In this document: in pieces, positions 22,215 to 35,269 of the stretch
How the letters are laid out: the number at the start of each line of letters is the position of its first letter
Position numbering within the stretch: the first letter of the stretch is position 1
Assembly (NCBI GenBank): GCA_020284085.1
Contig: JACEVL010000832.1
Location: forward strand, 596,501 to 660,500
Source of the DNA: Aporrectodea caliginosa
Taxonomy: Eukaryota > Annelida > Clitellata > Crassiclitellata > Lumbricidae
Length of the DNA stretch: 64,000 nucleotides
Direction of reading: 5' to 3'
Position numbers and translations under genes: made by a program
Notes under the pieces: generated by a model
Database searches by the model: none
Told to the model about the DNA's origin: nothing
The model's input: the letters and a program-made list of their open reading frames with translations, nothing else

Positions 22215-22410
22215 TAATTGTAACTGTAATTGAACATTTGAATAGTGCCACTCAGAGATTCAGTGGCGCTCCAGACCCAGGTCAGTGCTGTCTCTAACAA
22301 ATAAGATGGTCTTCAGACGTTTCCGAAACAGAGGAAAAGAAAGGCTGAGGAGCTGAAGACGCAATTCATGTGGAAGGTGGTTCCAAACATTACATTCTAT
22401 GGAATAAAAT
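22215..22410 (-). pseudogene. LINE reverse-transcriptase C-terminal fragment
   Basis: The minus strand reads VWNHLPHELRLQLLSLSF then PLFRKRLKTILF and a stop, the C-terminal signature of LINE ORF2 proteins. Copy B lacks it, so it inserted into copy A after the duplication. Confidence 0.65.
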
Positions 22411-23091
22411 TTCTTCTTTGGTTCTCTGCTGTTTAGGTAGGTTTGTACTTCGCGTTGTCCAGCCCTCCCCTTTAGCTTGCTGCAACCCTCAGGACTTCAT
22501 CATTCAGTTCACTAACATCATTCTTGGTCTTCCTTCCTCTTGCTATGCTAATTTAGTCAGCCTCAGCAGGGTCGTAGCGAGGCATGTGCCAGCGGTGCCG
22601 TGGCACAGGGCGCAACTCAAGAGGCGGGCGCAAATTTTTAGACAAAATGATTTAATTACCGGTATTCAACTAATTACCTTATCCTGAAATATGAAATATT
22701 CATCATAAATGAAATAAATGCAATAAAATTATATAACAACAAATAAATTGTATATTATAATATTAATAGGCTAGTCTAGATAGTCAGGGCCTAAATGTGC
22801 AGGCTTACTTAAGAATTGTCGCTGACTCGTTTGAGTAAATTGCTTTTCAGAACTTTTACAATATATTGCAACATCTATGTTTTCAGAATTTGAATAATTT
22901 ATGTCATCACAAGTTGTCAGCTTTCAACCTGCTTTCAACTGAGACATTATTATTTTACATTTAAATTGCAATATGTAAATGACCTACTTAACCATTTAAT
23001 AAATATAGTTCTATTAATTCGTTTTACTTTCCTTTGACAATAAGTTCTTCGAAAATTCTATATAAAATGGTGCAGCGTTTAAAAATTTAAC

Positions 23092-23232
23092 AATTCAGTT
23101 GCTTCATATGAAAGAAGTTTCAGCAATCTGAAAATTGTGAAAAAATATTTAAGATCAACTATGAGACAAGACCGCTTGGCAGGCTTATCAATTGTGTCAA
23201 TTGAATTTGAATATGATATAGCTAATTTATAA
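23092..23232 (+). pseudogene. hAT transposase C-terminal dimerisation domain
   Basis: An open 46-residue stretch reads NSVASYERSFSNLKIVKKYL, then RSTMRQDRLAGLSIVSIEFE, then a stop. This is a near-consensus hAT dimerisation motif (SAERSFSxLKxIKxYLRSTM). Upstream transposase sequence is not recognisable, so the element is non-autonomous. Confidence 0.8.
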
Positions 23233-23756
23233 TTATGACAACATTATTGATGATTTTGCATCATCAAAAACACGCAAAATGAATCTGAATTCTCGATCTT
23301 AAAGTGACTAAAATTTTATGTTTTTGTGAATTTGAATAAAGTTACTCAGCTAACGGTCTATAAAGACTATAATGGAATAGAAACACAAGCACTTCGTTTC
23401 TATTTCTTTAAAAACAGCCCGTAAAAACAAAGTTTTTTTACTATATCCATCTAGTATCCTATAACGTGTACTCTGAAAATAGTCCGCGTTCATTTTACGC
23501 CATAGCGTGCGTTTAATCAGGCAGCGCGCCCGTTTTTGTTGCGGCCAATGACAACGCTGCGTATGGGAAAAGGGGATTCCCCGATTCGAAAAGTTGAGTC
23601 CCCGATTCTATAAGCTAGCCTTTTTTGGGGGAGCTGAAATTTTTATAGAATGAAGTGTCTGCGAGGGCGAGTCTATCTGCCAAGTTTCATGACGATTGAA
23701 TGATTGTAAGTGATCGAATTAGTCGTCGCAAGATTTGACTTTTTAGCCTGTGGCTC

Positions 23757-23776
23757 AAGCAAGCAAGCAAGCAAGA
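23757..23776. repeat. (CAAG)n microsatellite
   Basis: About five copies of CAAG inside the 22567-23926 element. Confidence 0.8.
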
Positions 23777-24174
23777 TTTCCGTAAGTTAAACTAGATGGA
23801 TAAAAAGACAAAGTTCTATATTATATGTGAGAAAACAAATTTGGTCGTTATTGGTTAAGTTGATCTTGGAAGGGGCGCTAGATTCACGCTTGGCACAGGG
23901 CGCAATTATAGATTGCTATGGCCCTGAGCCTCAGTAATCTCATCTTTCAAGCAACAACTTAAAACATTCTATTTCATGAATCCATCAGTCACTTACTTCC
24001 ACCCTCGGCTGCACATCTCCCCTTCCCTTAGCAACTGACTGATTCAATTATTGATGTCCGACACATTAATCTCATATTCATTCATTCAAGTCTTATTTTC
24101 AGCATTTTATTTTCAACAGAAATCAGACAAAATATATGAGCTATCACTTGAGTTGGAATTTTCATACAACCTAC

Positions 24175-24280
24175 CACGTTGTCACCTTTTGAAACGATTA
24201 AGATAACAGAGCAGTTTCCAAGATTCCAGGCTGGTCTGAATTTCTCTGCAAATTCATTAGCTGCCGCTCTGTAGTCTGAG
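24175..24280 (-). CDS. TPM/MOLO1-like gene A, coding exon 3
   Basis: A 106-nt exon with acceptor TTATGATTCAG and donor GTG|GTAGGT. Its first base completes an Ile codon with the AT left by exon 2, and it ends at a codon boundary. It encodes SDYRAAANEFAEKFRPAW followed by NLGNCSVILIVSKGDN. The block 'FA..FR..W.LG...VILIVS..D' is the most family-like part of the protein and resembles the TPM (PF04536) / MOLO1 (PF17175) fold, in which a Trp-x-Leu-Gly precedes a hydrophobic beta strand. The copy B exon at 63256-63361 has the same length, phase and splice sites, with four amino-acid changes (AANE to GAKE, V to A, V to M). Confidence 0.85.
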
Positions 24281-25267
<987 letters not shown>

Positions 25268-25620
25268 TTCGTTTATTTACAGAAAAATCAAGTTGACACA
25301 GCAGTAACTTCAACCAGCAATAGTGCATTAGGGGAATATTCTGAGGCGGCTAGCCAGCGTGGACTAATATTGTGGGCTTCACAATACTGTCAGTAAATGT
25401 TCTTATACAGCATTCTGGGAATAAAATTCCTATCTCCTTTGGAGGCAGTTTGTATCCGTGGACTCGAGTTCGTAGATTATAGCTGTGACTCCGGGACTCT
25501 GGTAGAAAGCTTCTAAGAACATGGCTTTCATTTGTAATGACGGCCCTGAAGAGAGAATCATCGGCCGTGACCGCCATTTGCTGCACAGTTGGAGCATTGA
25601 GGGGGGGGGGGATAATAATA
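25268..25620 (-). pseudogene. LINE ORF2 C-terminus with 3' UTR
   Basis: The minus strand encodes ADDSLFRAVITNESHVLRSF, LPESRSHSYNLRTRVHGYKL and FPECCIRTF. This resembles the LINE C-terminus with 'HVL..LLP....YNLR.R.H...LP' and 'F..RMLY'. The 3' UTR ends in AATAAACGAATATG and the 25157-25267 microsatellite tail. It is a 5'-truncated insertion in intron 2 of gene A, absent from the corresponding part of copy B. Confidence 0.65.
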
Positions 25621-25649
25621 TGCAATAATAATAAAATATAATATAATAA

Positions 25650-26738
25650 CATAATCTGATAGAATATTATTATATACTGGGTGGACCTTGGTCAGTGATT
25701 GATTTAACAGAAGTGCACTGGATGTGCACTCAGTAAACTTAACTGTGACTCCACTATCACCTCACCTAATCAAACTTTCAATTTTGGGTCGTTGGTGAAG
25801 CACTTCACTCAAAGCAGAGGCCAAACTGCTGTAAAAAATGTTGTGATCAAAATATGCAGAACAGTTTTCCGGCATTTCTTAAAGGAAGCGAAAGAGTTCA
25901 AACTTCAGACAAACATTGGTACTTGGCTCCATTCTTTACGGGCGGCAAAATGGAATGCACATTGCACAAGAGCCCACGACAGTGATGCATTGAGGCTCAA
26001 CCAAAAGACCCATACCTGAAGATCGCAGACTGCGTGTCAGAATGCAAGGAGATGGCAGTGGTTGAACGTAGGTAGGAGTGCTCACTGTGAGGGTTTTACA
26101 GGTACAACAAGCCAGCTTAAATCTTATATTTAATTCCACAGGAGGAAAATGCAGCTGACCAAGCAGAGTTAATGAGGTTGAATAAGAATATGCAAGTAGA
26201 ACCATGTCAGCCATAGAATTTTGATTGCCTGAGACTTATCAGGGCTCATGGCTAGACCATTCAGGCAGAACCATACAAGTACTGAAGGTACTGGGTACTG
26301 GAGAGACACTCTTCAATTTTTACCTTTCTAGACTGACCTGACCCGTTGGTGAAAGAACAATGAAAAAGGCAAGTATCGCACTTTTTCAGCATGGCCACTC
26401 TTCTGTGAGACTGGACTCCAAAGTGACTGGACTGTAGGTAGCCTAGTTCTATTTATTTGGAAGAATTAACCCATAATTCAACATGTAATTTATTTTACAG
26501 ATACACCAGCATTTTTCAGTTACAGAAGTTTGTTTACTGTAATTATAATTGTAAACTCAAAATTTCTAAAGCGCTACACTAAAGTTAAGCACAAGGAAGT
26601 GCTGAAAAACCAATCTTACAGAAAGACTACCATGTGACTTGTAGCAGCAATCAGCGACATTTGCATTGGATTGACAAACTAGAAGCAACTTCAAAGTAGC
26701 TTGCAATGTATAATTTTGTAAGCAGTAAGTATACTTAC
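25650..26738 (-). other. intron 2 of gene A, nothing recognised
   Basis: No repeat boundary or coding signal was recognised. Short ORFs on both strands overlap without family similarity. Confidence 0.5.
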
Positions 26739-26871
26739 ATTTGTGGTCCAATTTTCTTCATGATTGCCACTGTAACTTTAATTCCCATTTGAGCGCCACA
26801 GTTTATATTGCACAGGCATTCATCAGCATCACTGACTTTCTTCATTTCTGGCTGCTCAATTAAATCTTTTC
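26739..26871 (-). CDS. TPM/MOLO1-like gene A, coding exon 2
   Basis: A 133-nt exon with acceptor AAAATGTTTTAG and donor AT|GTAAGT. It opens with two bases that complete Arg with exon 1's last A, and leaves AT for exon 3. The 43 internal codons read KDLIEQPEMKKVSDADECLC, then NINCGAQMGIKVTVAIMKKI. Three cysteines (C-x-C-x3-C) lie before a hydrophobic strand (VTVAIM), matching the first half of a TPM domain. No paralogue is visible because the matching part of copy B lies beyond position 64000. Confidence 0.8.
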
Positions 26872-27825
26872 CTAAAACATTTTGAAATACATAAATAGTA
26901 GAGCTGTTGATTAATCACCATTAACATGTGTGAATAACGCAGTAAATATTTTTGTGATAAAATTTTTAACACAACAAATAATGCATTAGGACTTGGACAG
27001 TCTGAAGTCCTAATGCATTATTTGCTTGCAACAAGCTCTTGTTAACCAATATTAGTGCAATAAATTTATCTAGAAAATATTCAATGCTTACCAAGGGTTG
27101 ACATTCATGATATCTATAATCTATGGTTGTACTGTTTCCGGTTCTTGCGCAAGGTCTCATCCATTTTGTAAATTCAAAATATCAGTTTATTGCGATAGAA
27201 ATTGTGCATTATAAAGTAGGTTTTAAGTAAAGAATGAAGTCAAGGAAAATAGGAAAGACAATAATGGAAGGGCAGTTTAAAAAGATGACTTAGTTCAGCA
27301 GTTTTCGAACTTTATTTTCATTGTACCACCAGGTAAAAAAATCGAATGTTGGAGTACCACCAGCAAGTCAGTTCAAAAACAACAGTTGAGTGTGAAGTCT
27401 CCTTGCAATTAATTATTAGGGGGAACATAGTAAGTTCTCTTGCAGGGTCTGGGGCGGGCATTAGTCATAGGTAAACAAATTTTAAAATTAATACATAATT
27501 TTAAGAATATAATCATATCAACAAAAAGGAAATATAAAATCACTATTAGAAAGTGTTAATGTGAACTGTGGCTTGTTTGACAAGCACAGATTTACAATAT
27601 CTGTGATGTTTTAACGTTCAAAATATCATAGAATAGCTAATCAAACAAAGATGGGCAAAAACACATAGAAAATTTAAAGGAAAAGAAGTGCATGGTAGAA
27701 TAGCCAACCAAAGAGAGAAGATGGGCATAAACTTATGACAAATTTAAATTTTTTGAATTTTTTCGCATACCATTTAGCAACACCTTGCAAACCAAGCGGT
27801 ACACATACCACCGTTTGAAAACGTC

Positions 27826-27960
27826 TGAAATAGCTGTTTGTAAGTATTGCAAAAGAATGCTTAAGTACCATCATAGCAAATCATCATTGAACTATCATCT
27901 GCATACCATGCATGTGTTTACTGCAACTGCACATGATAAAACATCAACGTAGAACTTCTT
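27826..27960 (+). pseudogene. BED zinc finger fragment of a hAT transposase
   Basis: The + strand reads EIAVCKYCKRMLKYHHSKSS then LNYHLHTMH. This is C-x2-C ... H-x4-H with the 'C.YC...L.Y..S.S.L.YHL...H' pattern of BED fingers that begin hAT transposases. Nothing downstream resembles a catalytic domain. Confidence 0.65.
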
Positions 27961-28119
27961 TATCCAGACTGTAACACTGTCAATGAGAAATGAGCATCTA
28001 AGGACTCAAGTCAACAATGAAGATGATACTTGTTTGCTTGAACATCTGGTTTCATTAATAAGAATAAACATTTTAATGCTACTTTCTTTAATTTGGATGT
28101 TGCTAGTTGCTAGTGTTAT

Positions 28120-28300
28120 TTAGTTTTGCCTCGAGTCAAGGCTTGAGTTTTAGTTTAAGTCTGTTATCAGCTTTGCATGCTAGATGTTTTAGTTATTATT
28201 AATTTGAGTTATTTCACCAATCTTTAGTTTTAGTTTGTGTTAATATAAATTGACACTTCCTCCATTCAGTTTTAGTTTTAGTTTTGGTTATTCGACCACT
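28120..28300. mobile_element. third copy of the TTTTAGTTATT element
   Basis: Begins near TAGTGTTATTTAGTTTTGCC, then GAGTTTTAGTTTAAG and TTTTAGTTATTATTA, matching 12256-12480 and 53795-53940. The TAGTGTTATT start is a hAT-like end. Confidence 0.5.
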
Positions 28301-28804
28301 GACACTTAGCCATCAACAATGTACATATAATTACTGCTTAGGCAATAGCAACCATTATTCCTACAGAACAGCAATGTATAATACATATATAATACATGAT
28401 ATATGACCCTGTAATAATTAATGTGGTAAAAATTTCTAGTTGAGTTTTATGAAGACTTTACTTTCAAGTGATTGCAAAGTTCTGTTACGCTTCCTTACAG
28501 TCAAGTCACCACAAGCAGAGAAAAGATTCTAACTCAATTTTCCACAATTTGACTCTTACAGATATGTCAACCAAATTACACTTCTTCTCAACATATAATA
28601 TGTTCTTCTTTGTTGGTGTGCTGGAATTCACACAATTTCAACAACACCGTTATCCTCTGTTCTTATCCAAGCCTCAGTCCACTTCCTTTATTAATGATCC
28701 ACTTCAGCAGCACAGTTCGAGGCCTTCTTATGGCGTTCTTCCCATCGATTCTTCCATCAAGCACGGTCCACATGAGCCAGCATAGAACGAGAATTCATGA
28801 CTTG

Positions 28805-29155
28805 AGGCTTTAATATTCGTAAATATTCGTGAATATTAGGGCATTTTTAATATTCGTAAATATTTGTCAGCATTCGTTGATGACGTCACTGTTTCCGTTT
28901 TGTCTACGAACTAATTTTAGACTACTAATTTAACAATATACTAAAGTGAAGTTACTGACATTAAGATGAGTAACTGTAACATGAAACTGTTCTTGCTCTA
29001 ATAGCTAGTTTTTGGCATAAAATTTTTTACAATTAGTCCCAGATTTTGAAAAAATTAAGAATGAAGATAAATTTCAAAAAATTAATATTCATTGGTCAGT
29101 TTCAACATTCGTCAATATTCGTCAATTTCTACAAATCTTACTATTCGTAATATGC
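28805..29155. repeat. AT-rich element with ATTCGTAAATATTCG repeats
   Basis: Words AATATTCGTAAATATTCGT recur at both ends (28812-28870 and 29100-29150) around a unique centre. It is probably a MITE, but no target duplication was resolved. Confidence 0.5.
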
Positions 29156-29637
29156 GCATACTCATTGTATAGGAGCCAGTACCTAGAGACTATGTGACCA
29201 GTTCATTTATCTTTTTTTAGGTGTTCACTTTTCTTGCACCAAGTGCAGCACATCTTCACTTTTTATGATCTTCTGAGTTGATTTTGGCTGTTGTTCTCTG
29301 ACTTGAAGTTTTTCATCAAACTTCTTTTAAGTGTTAATCCAGCTTCCTCTCAGAAGCTGAATTCTCAACAATTCTGAATCTTCTCAACAAAATACTTCCA
29401 CTCTGCTGTGCTGTTAAATCTTGCCATAGACCATTCGGTGTCTGGCTCAACCGTGACTGTCATCAGCTGCAACAGCGAACACATTGAAAGACGTTTTCGC
29501 CGTTCCAGGACATTGTCTTGTCTGAGTCAACCAACTACACTCTCCACTGGCTATACCGCCAGAACGAAGCCTCATACAGGGAACAGCTGGTCTCAAGGAA
29601 CATTTTTCTAAATAGCTAGCTTTCTGGTAATTCGTTG

Positions 29638-30701
29638 TAGTGTTGTGAGGCGGAAAAATTGTCCGGAAATTTCATATTTTGCGGGAAAATTTCCAGTGTT
29701 TTTCCGGAAAAGTTTCTATTTTTTTATCAATATAATATACTAAATAACAATTTAAATGTAATCATGTTTTAAAAACATCACTCACTCTTAACCTTTTCAA
29801 GGGAGCCGAACCCCAAGAGAAATCCATGACCACTCACCGAACCCCTCAAGTTTGAACAATAAATTTTTAACTAATGGGAACAAAAGGAAATAAAAATTGT
29901 ACCAAAATGTGATACAATATTAATACATTCAATACATGAACTACTATCATTTAACTATTTTATTAAATAAAAGTCGAAAAATAAAAATAAAATAGCAAAT
30001 GATTTTTCACTCACACTCACTGACCCTGAATATGTATATATTTCAGAGGACCTCTGCCGAACCCCTGGCACTGGCTCACCGAACCCCAGGGGTTCGGTCG
30101 AGCACTGGTTAAGAAACACTGCTCTAAGCTATATTATGTAGTTATAACTGATATGTTTATTCAATGTTAGTGCTTACTATTCAGTGTGTTAACAAGGCTC
30201 AACAGTCAACAACGACCATGCATTTGAGAATTAAAATCAATTAAACTTCACTGTTAATTTAGAGAATTTTTTTATGATTTAGTCTCCTTAATATTTTTTA
30301 GTTATAAAAAAGTATGAGACAAAAACAGCAATTGATGCAGTAGCACAACAGAAACCAAAATTAATACTGTAACTGTAACAGATTAATTCTTATGAGGCCT
30401 ATTGTACTATTATTTAATGTTTTGAAATATAATGTTATTGGCACTGCCATTGAAAATAGATTAGTCTCAGACCAATCTATTTTCAAATCTGTTTAATGTT
30501 TATTTTAATCCCATTGCCTGCATTGACAGAAATACTGTAAATAAAAGGAACTTTAAATAAAAACAGAAATTTTCTAGTGTCGTCTCATACTGAAAATCTG
30601 ACATTATGAGTTAAATGTATTTTTCCGGTTCTGTGGAAATTTTCTGGAAATTTTCTGGAAAATTTTCCGGAGAATACTTTTCCGGAAAAGCTACATCACT
30701 A
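29638..30701. mobile_element. 1064-bp hAT-type element with nested repeat
   Basis: Ends TAGTGTTGTG and ACATCACTA are inverted and flanked by the exact 8-bp duplication ATTCGTTG (29630-29637, 30702-30709). CGGAAAA/TTTTCCGG words repeat near both ends. A second element appears nested at about 29785-30122, ending TTAAGAAACACTG and containing CCGAACCCC repeats. Non-coding. Confidence 0.88.
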
Positions 30702-30931
30702 ATTCGTTGTATAGCCATTTGTAGTCCATCTTTACCAAATCTGAACTCAGGTGTTTAACTTCCTTTCACTCATCCACTTTTGCTTTCAAGTTTAGTGCTA
30801 TAAACTGCACAAGAACTTAAACTAAATGCAGACCACATGAACCAGATGAATTCAATTTGCGTGCATTTAGGAAGTGATATGGGAGTCAACAGGTGCATGC
30901 TACAAGCAACAGTAAGAGTACAGACGCTTAC

Positions 30932-31133
30932 TTTGCTCAGGAGATAATATTTCATTATAATCGCAGAGTCCTGATGTTTCCGTTGTTTGGCATGCACTTG
31001 AATTTACCCAAGGGTTTGGGTACATTTCATATCGATCAGGATGCCACTCCCCAATAGGTTTAGGAGGAAGCACAGAACTGACTTGTACAGCCAAGCAAAT
31101 CACAAAGGCCGCTGAACACAGCATAAAGTCCAT
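30932..31133 (-). CDS. TPM/MOLO1-like membrane protein gene A, coding exon 1
   Basis: First coding exon of a five-exon minus-strand gene (exons at 30932-31133, 26739-26871, 24175-24280, 16790-16914, 14668-14989; 295 aa). The start is MDFMLC, because a splice acceptor (TGTCTGTATGTTTCAG) lies one base before the ATG, making upstream Mets intronic. The donor is CAAA|GTAAGC. It encodes a signal peptide (FMLCSAAFVICLAVQVSS), then YEMYPNPWVNSSAC and GLCDYNEILSPEQ. 'YPNP.....C......CD...ILS' is the characteristic start of MOLO1/TPM-domain animal proteins; C. elegans MOLO-1 is a single-pass auxiliary subunit of levamisole-type acetylcholine receptors. Here receptor modulation is only an analogy. All four junctions preserve frame. 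A 5' UTR exon must lie upstream and was not located. Confidence 0.8.
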
Positions 31134-31304
31134 CCTGAAACATACAGACACAAGGAAAGGCATGGTAGTAAACATTAATTTATTATTATAATCAGTAAGT
31201 GCTTTTAATGATAAAATCCAAAGAGTGTCGACAATTATTCTGCATGTCTCTTCAGAGTTGTCTGGCTAATCAAACATACTCCAAACTGCAATAATTTTGC
31301 CTTG

Positions 31305-31488
31305 ATATGGTTCAATTGTCTTGATATCATTCAATTGTCTTGATACAATGCAGTTGTCCTGTTATGATGCAATTGTCCTGATGTGGTGCAATTGTCCTAA
31401 TATGGTGCAATTGTGTTGAAACGGTTCAATTGTCCTTATATGGTGCAATTGTGCTGATATGATGCAATTGTCTTGATACAGTTCAAAT
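31305..31488. repeat. ~20-bp minisatellite
   Basis: About nine units of a ~20-bp motif GATATGGTGCAATTGTCCT with variants. Confidence 0.85.
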
Positions 31489-31531
31489 TACTTGTATTCT
31501 TGTATGCAGGAGTAATTGGACTCGTCTTGGG

Positions 31532-32154
31532 TAGGGTTGCCAGACGTCCCGCTTACAGGACATCCTTAAAGGACATCCTCTGTCGGGAAGGCAAAGTTCA
31601 AACCTGGAAATGTCCAGCTCTTTGTATGTTTGTTGTATTGGATTATTGGCAATTATTTTGTGGCAGTTTTTAACGACTTTACACGCGCATGTTGTAAAGT
31701 TCCACTTGGGCGCTAACAGGCAGTATGGGAATTGTAAAAAATAACTAGGGGGGTGCAGGGGGTTAGACGTTGATTTATGTGCAGTTTGAGTATGAAATGT
31801 AGACTTTACTATGGGAACCTAAGAAAGACTAGAGGGGTTGAACCCCCCCCGGCAATTCTCACCCTGCTAACAGGCTAACACTCCAGTCTACTTACTTATA
31901 TTTTTTTGCAGCTCTATTGCTCCCAGATGTTTCTAGTCCATGATCTGAGTAATGTTACAAATGTTCAATGTATCTTTATGGTCAAAGTGCTAATTTTATT
32001 TCATACAGCTTTCCAATTGACGTGACTTCGTTTCGTGCTTAACACTGCTTACTTAGGAGACCCTGACTGCGGAGTCCGTAGTGAAACATTCAACACATCC
32101 TCCTTTCTATCTTTCTGTGTTCTCCTTAGGCTATCCATGCATCTGGCAACCCTA
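31532..32154. mobile_element. probable hAT-type element
   Basis: Inverted ends TAGGGTTGCCAGACG and CATCTGGCAACCCTA. The flanks GTCTTGGG and TTCTTAGG agree at six of eight positions, so the target duplication is decayed or coincidental. No coding remnant. Confidence 0.6.
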
Positions 32155-32491
32155 TTCTTAGGCTTGTAGACATAACGTGTCAACCTGGACCTTGGCGAGA
32201 TCTTGGTCAATCATTTGACGATGGACCATATAAACTTCCTGCTTTTATCAACTGCATCAGACCATGACCAAACTGCAAACTTCATTCGTTGATTCCGCTG
32301 TGATCATTCTATCAACTGCTCCTAAGTTCAAAGTGCATCCGCTAGATTTCACCATCAGCTGTTCTGCCTTCTTTGTGTCTTCATCTCTACATTCACCTGC
32401 ACTTGTGCTTAGGAATGCATGTGAGAAATGCTGGCTCCCATAGCAAACAGATTCAAAGTCAAGTCCCTCCATGCATGGATCATAGTATATG

Positions 32492-32881
32492 CAGGGGTGT
32501 AGACGAGCCGGAGCGGTCCAGAGCGGCGTTCCGGTACTTATTATTTAGCCGGAGCCAGTGTTTAATCTAGACGTCTCTTGGGTGGGAAAGTTCCCCTAGG
32601 ATCGAGTTTTCCCACGCAGAAAAATTAAAGACATATAATTTTGTACAGAAAGTGTGAAATTTAGGGATAATTCTGCCCCCACGAGGGAAAATTTTGTTGG
32701 AAAACTGTTGTTACTACCCACCCTAGAAAATTTTTGGAAACTTTGGTTACTACTGGCCCTTGAAAAAGTGTTCTTACTACCCCCCTCGAAAATTGAAAAA
32801 GTCAGTCTGTTAGAAATTTTTTTGGGAAGTTTCAAATGGCCAGAGCGCTCCAGTACTTCCAAATTTACGTCTACACCACTG
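32492..32881. mobile_element. 390-bp hAT-type MITE
   Basis: Inverted ends CAGGGGTGTAGACG and CGTCTACACCACTG are flanked by the exact 8-bp duplication AGTATATG (32484-32491, 32882-32889). Short CGAAAATT/ACTACC repeats lie inside. Non-coding. Confidence 0.92.
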
Positions 32882-32927
32882 AGTATATGGTAGGTATCGT
32901 CCCAACATCTGAGAGTTCTCTGCTGCT

Positions 32928-33394
32928 CAGTGGCATAGCAATGGGTTGTGCAGGTTTTGCAAAGCACAAGGGCCCCCGGCGGCACAAGCGCCCCCAGCGG
33001 TCAGAAGACCGTCAGAGGGGCTTTCCTTTCATAATGTAATAAAATCAACTTAAACAAGACCAGTTAGCTACATCGACAAGAGTGCAGACTGCGTCTCATG
33101 CTCCTCTGTGCAAGAGAGTGTGCGGATTGTGGTTCGTATCCTGAAGGTGCCTTATGTCAGAGATCTAAGAATCTCGGGCTAGCACGGTCCGTGCACGGGA
33201 ACCTTAAATGCCGTAGACTTGATACTTGTGACTTTTCCAATTTGATTATCTGACCTTATTTATGTTGTATGCTACAGCACCTTTTGCACAGCCCTTTTTG
33301 TTTGAAATCGAAGGGGGGCTCAAGGGGGAGAAGGCCGAGAAGCCCACCACCGAAGCTCTGCACAAGGGCCCCCAAAAACTTTGCTACGCCACTG
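32928..33394. mobile_element. 467-bp hAT-type MITE
   Basis: Inverted ends CAGTGGCATAGCAA and TTTGCTACGCCACTG. An 8-bp CTGCTGCT lies on both sides (32920-32927, 33395-33402); because CTG is itself repeated at the right, the duplication is less informative. ACAAGGGCCCCC words occur near both ends. Confidence 0.8.
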
Positions 33395-33800
33395 CTGCTG
33401 CTGCTGTCTAAAATCAACTGTAATTTACCATTTTAGTGTTCCAAATTCATTTAACAACATACTTATAGCTGTTGCAACCCATAATAGAATTATAGAATGG
33501 CATTAAACAAACAAAAAATAATAAAAGTTCAATTAAAGAAAGAAACATGAATAAACGCATTTATGAGAATACAACTTCCAGTGCAAGACTATAATTCCGT
33601 TCAACTGTGTTTCAAATGGTTATTTCATTCTAGTCGATCTCGGTTTTGTGCTGTTTGCAAGGTCTATAGAAACTCTAAATTGTTTCTCTTGAAGCGGTGC
33701 TACATTATCTAAATTACACTTTCTTTTTAAACTATTACATTTTCAAGGGTATCGCGCCGTGGACAACTGCGCCATTTTCGTCTCGCTATGACGGACAATT
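33395..33800. other. no feature recognised
   Basis: Unique-looking AT-rich DNA up to the P-element target site. Confidence 0.5.
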
Positions 33801-34090
33801 ATTCTAGCCAGAGCCTTCTATTACCGAGAGTTTGGCGTTCAGCGTGTAAGCAAAACTCGCGATCTGATTGGCTAAATTTAATGGGCTCCATCTTTGTTCC
33901 AGAAGGGGAATTAGCGCTGTGCGATTAACGGGTTCGATTAACCGAAAGATTTTAATTAAACTGCGAAAGAACTTTTGCTTGCTTACGGTAAATTACATTT
34001 GGCGAACATTTAGTATCGGGGTGCGTAAGTTTACGTTCGTTGGATGGTATCTTTTGGCACGCTGCGCGGAAGGTACGATGTTTTCTAAAG

Positions 34091-34153
34091 ACGACACTAA
34101 CCCTAACCCTGACCCTAACCGACCCTCACGACGCCTAACCTTGCCCTAACCAG
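34091..34153 (+). repeat. CCCTAACC tract inside the P element
   Basis: ACTAACCCTAACCCTGACCC and further CCTAACC units; a shorter copy of the same passage (TTTTCTAATGACGACACTAACCC) recurs at 35043-35093. The two passages are direct repeats about 960 bp apart. The motif is the animal telomere repeat, but the tract is interstitial and impure. Confidence 0.8.
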
Positions 34154-35269
34154 GGACTTCTTTATTGCCCTAACCGACTCTAAAGACGCCTAAAATGACG
34201 GGAGAAAATACGGGGTCAGCCCGAATCTCCGAAAACGCTTAAAACAGACAACAGCCCGATTTCCCGAAAACAGTTTTCTAGAAAGCGGCTGAGCTATTCA
34301 AAGTTAAATTGTAAACATAACAAAGACCTAGCGTGGCCTTGATGTATACGATATACTGCCTATTCAAATATGTATTTGTTAATTATATTTATTCGGGTCG
34401 GACTTAGAAAATCAATTTCGGGGATCCGGCCGCAATTCTTTTCAGGGATTCGGCCCTCACCCGAAAATACACGCACCCTGACACTAAATGCTTGCCTTAC
34501 ATTTATCGTAAAATTAGCTTTATCTTTTGCCGGAGCAAAAATGAGCAAATGATGTTACTTTTTAGTTTAACAAGTACTATCGAAGCATGCATGGTGTCCA
34601 CCCGAATCCCCGATAACGATTTCTATAAACTGATGAAAATGCCAAATAGACCCAACCCGAACTACATTTTGTATTAGTCTGTTGTTGTGTCTAGTGTCAT
34701 ACATGTTAACGTTGAAATTAATTTGTGGTGCTGAAACGATATAACATTTTGACGTTAACGTCATATATCGTTAAAAAGGGCCTATCATTTACGACCATGT
34801 CCACATAAGTACACATTGCCTCCAAAAGACGGTGGATGAACAGTTTCCGATAATATAGCATATCTCTGGGCATGCTGCTGTAGCCCGGAGCAAATGAGCC
34901 TGAAACACGCCGTGATTGGGCGATTTAAATAGGACATGGCGTTTAGTTTTGGATGAGTGGGCAGCATATAGGGTATCCCGAACAATTGCTGAATACGTGT
35001 CAACGCAGAAATTAGCAAAGTGCGGCGTAAGGTTGCGGCGTAATGTTTTCTAATGACGACACTAACCCTAACCGACCCTCGCAACGCCTAAACTGATGCT
35101 TCACGTCATATCAAACACTCCCTATAGGTATATTATAGCCCGTTTTTATAGCGCAGAACTCACGGCATAATGATAGAACGTGTGCGTCCCTGTTAGTAAA
35201 TGTTCACCAAAGCTTTTGCTGCAAATCTGTGCACATTTCTTTTTGTTGTGTTGTACACAGGTGAAAACA

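Larger units (their letters stand above)
22567..23926 (+). mobile_element. 1360-bp hAT element, private to copy A
   Basis: Inverted ends CAGGGTCGTAGC and GCTATGGCCCTG are flanked by the exact 8-bp duplication AGCCTCAG (22559-22566, 23927-23934). Copy B shows the empty site near 62780. The interior keeps a transposase C-terminus. Related sequence occurs at 39720-39990. Confidence 0.93.
26872..29629 (-). other. intron 1 of gene A (part), transposon fragments
   Basis: Holds a hAT BED-finger remnant (27826-27960), a TTTTAGTTATT-type repeat (28120-28300) and an ATTCGTAAATATTCG-rich AT repeat (28805-29150). The rest is AT-rich and featureless. Confidence 0.6.

Noticed and set aside
31134..31175. 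Upstream Mets (MFTTMPF) as start of gene A
   Set aside because: They lie before a TTTCAG acceptor one base from the MDFML start, which also begins a better signal peptide.
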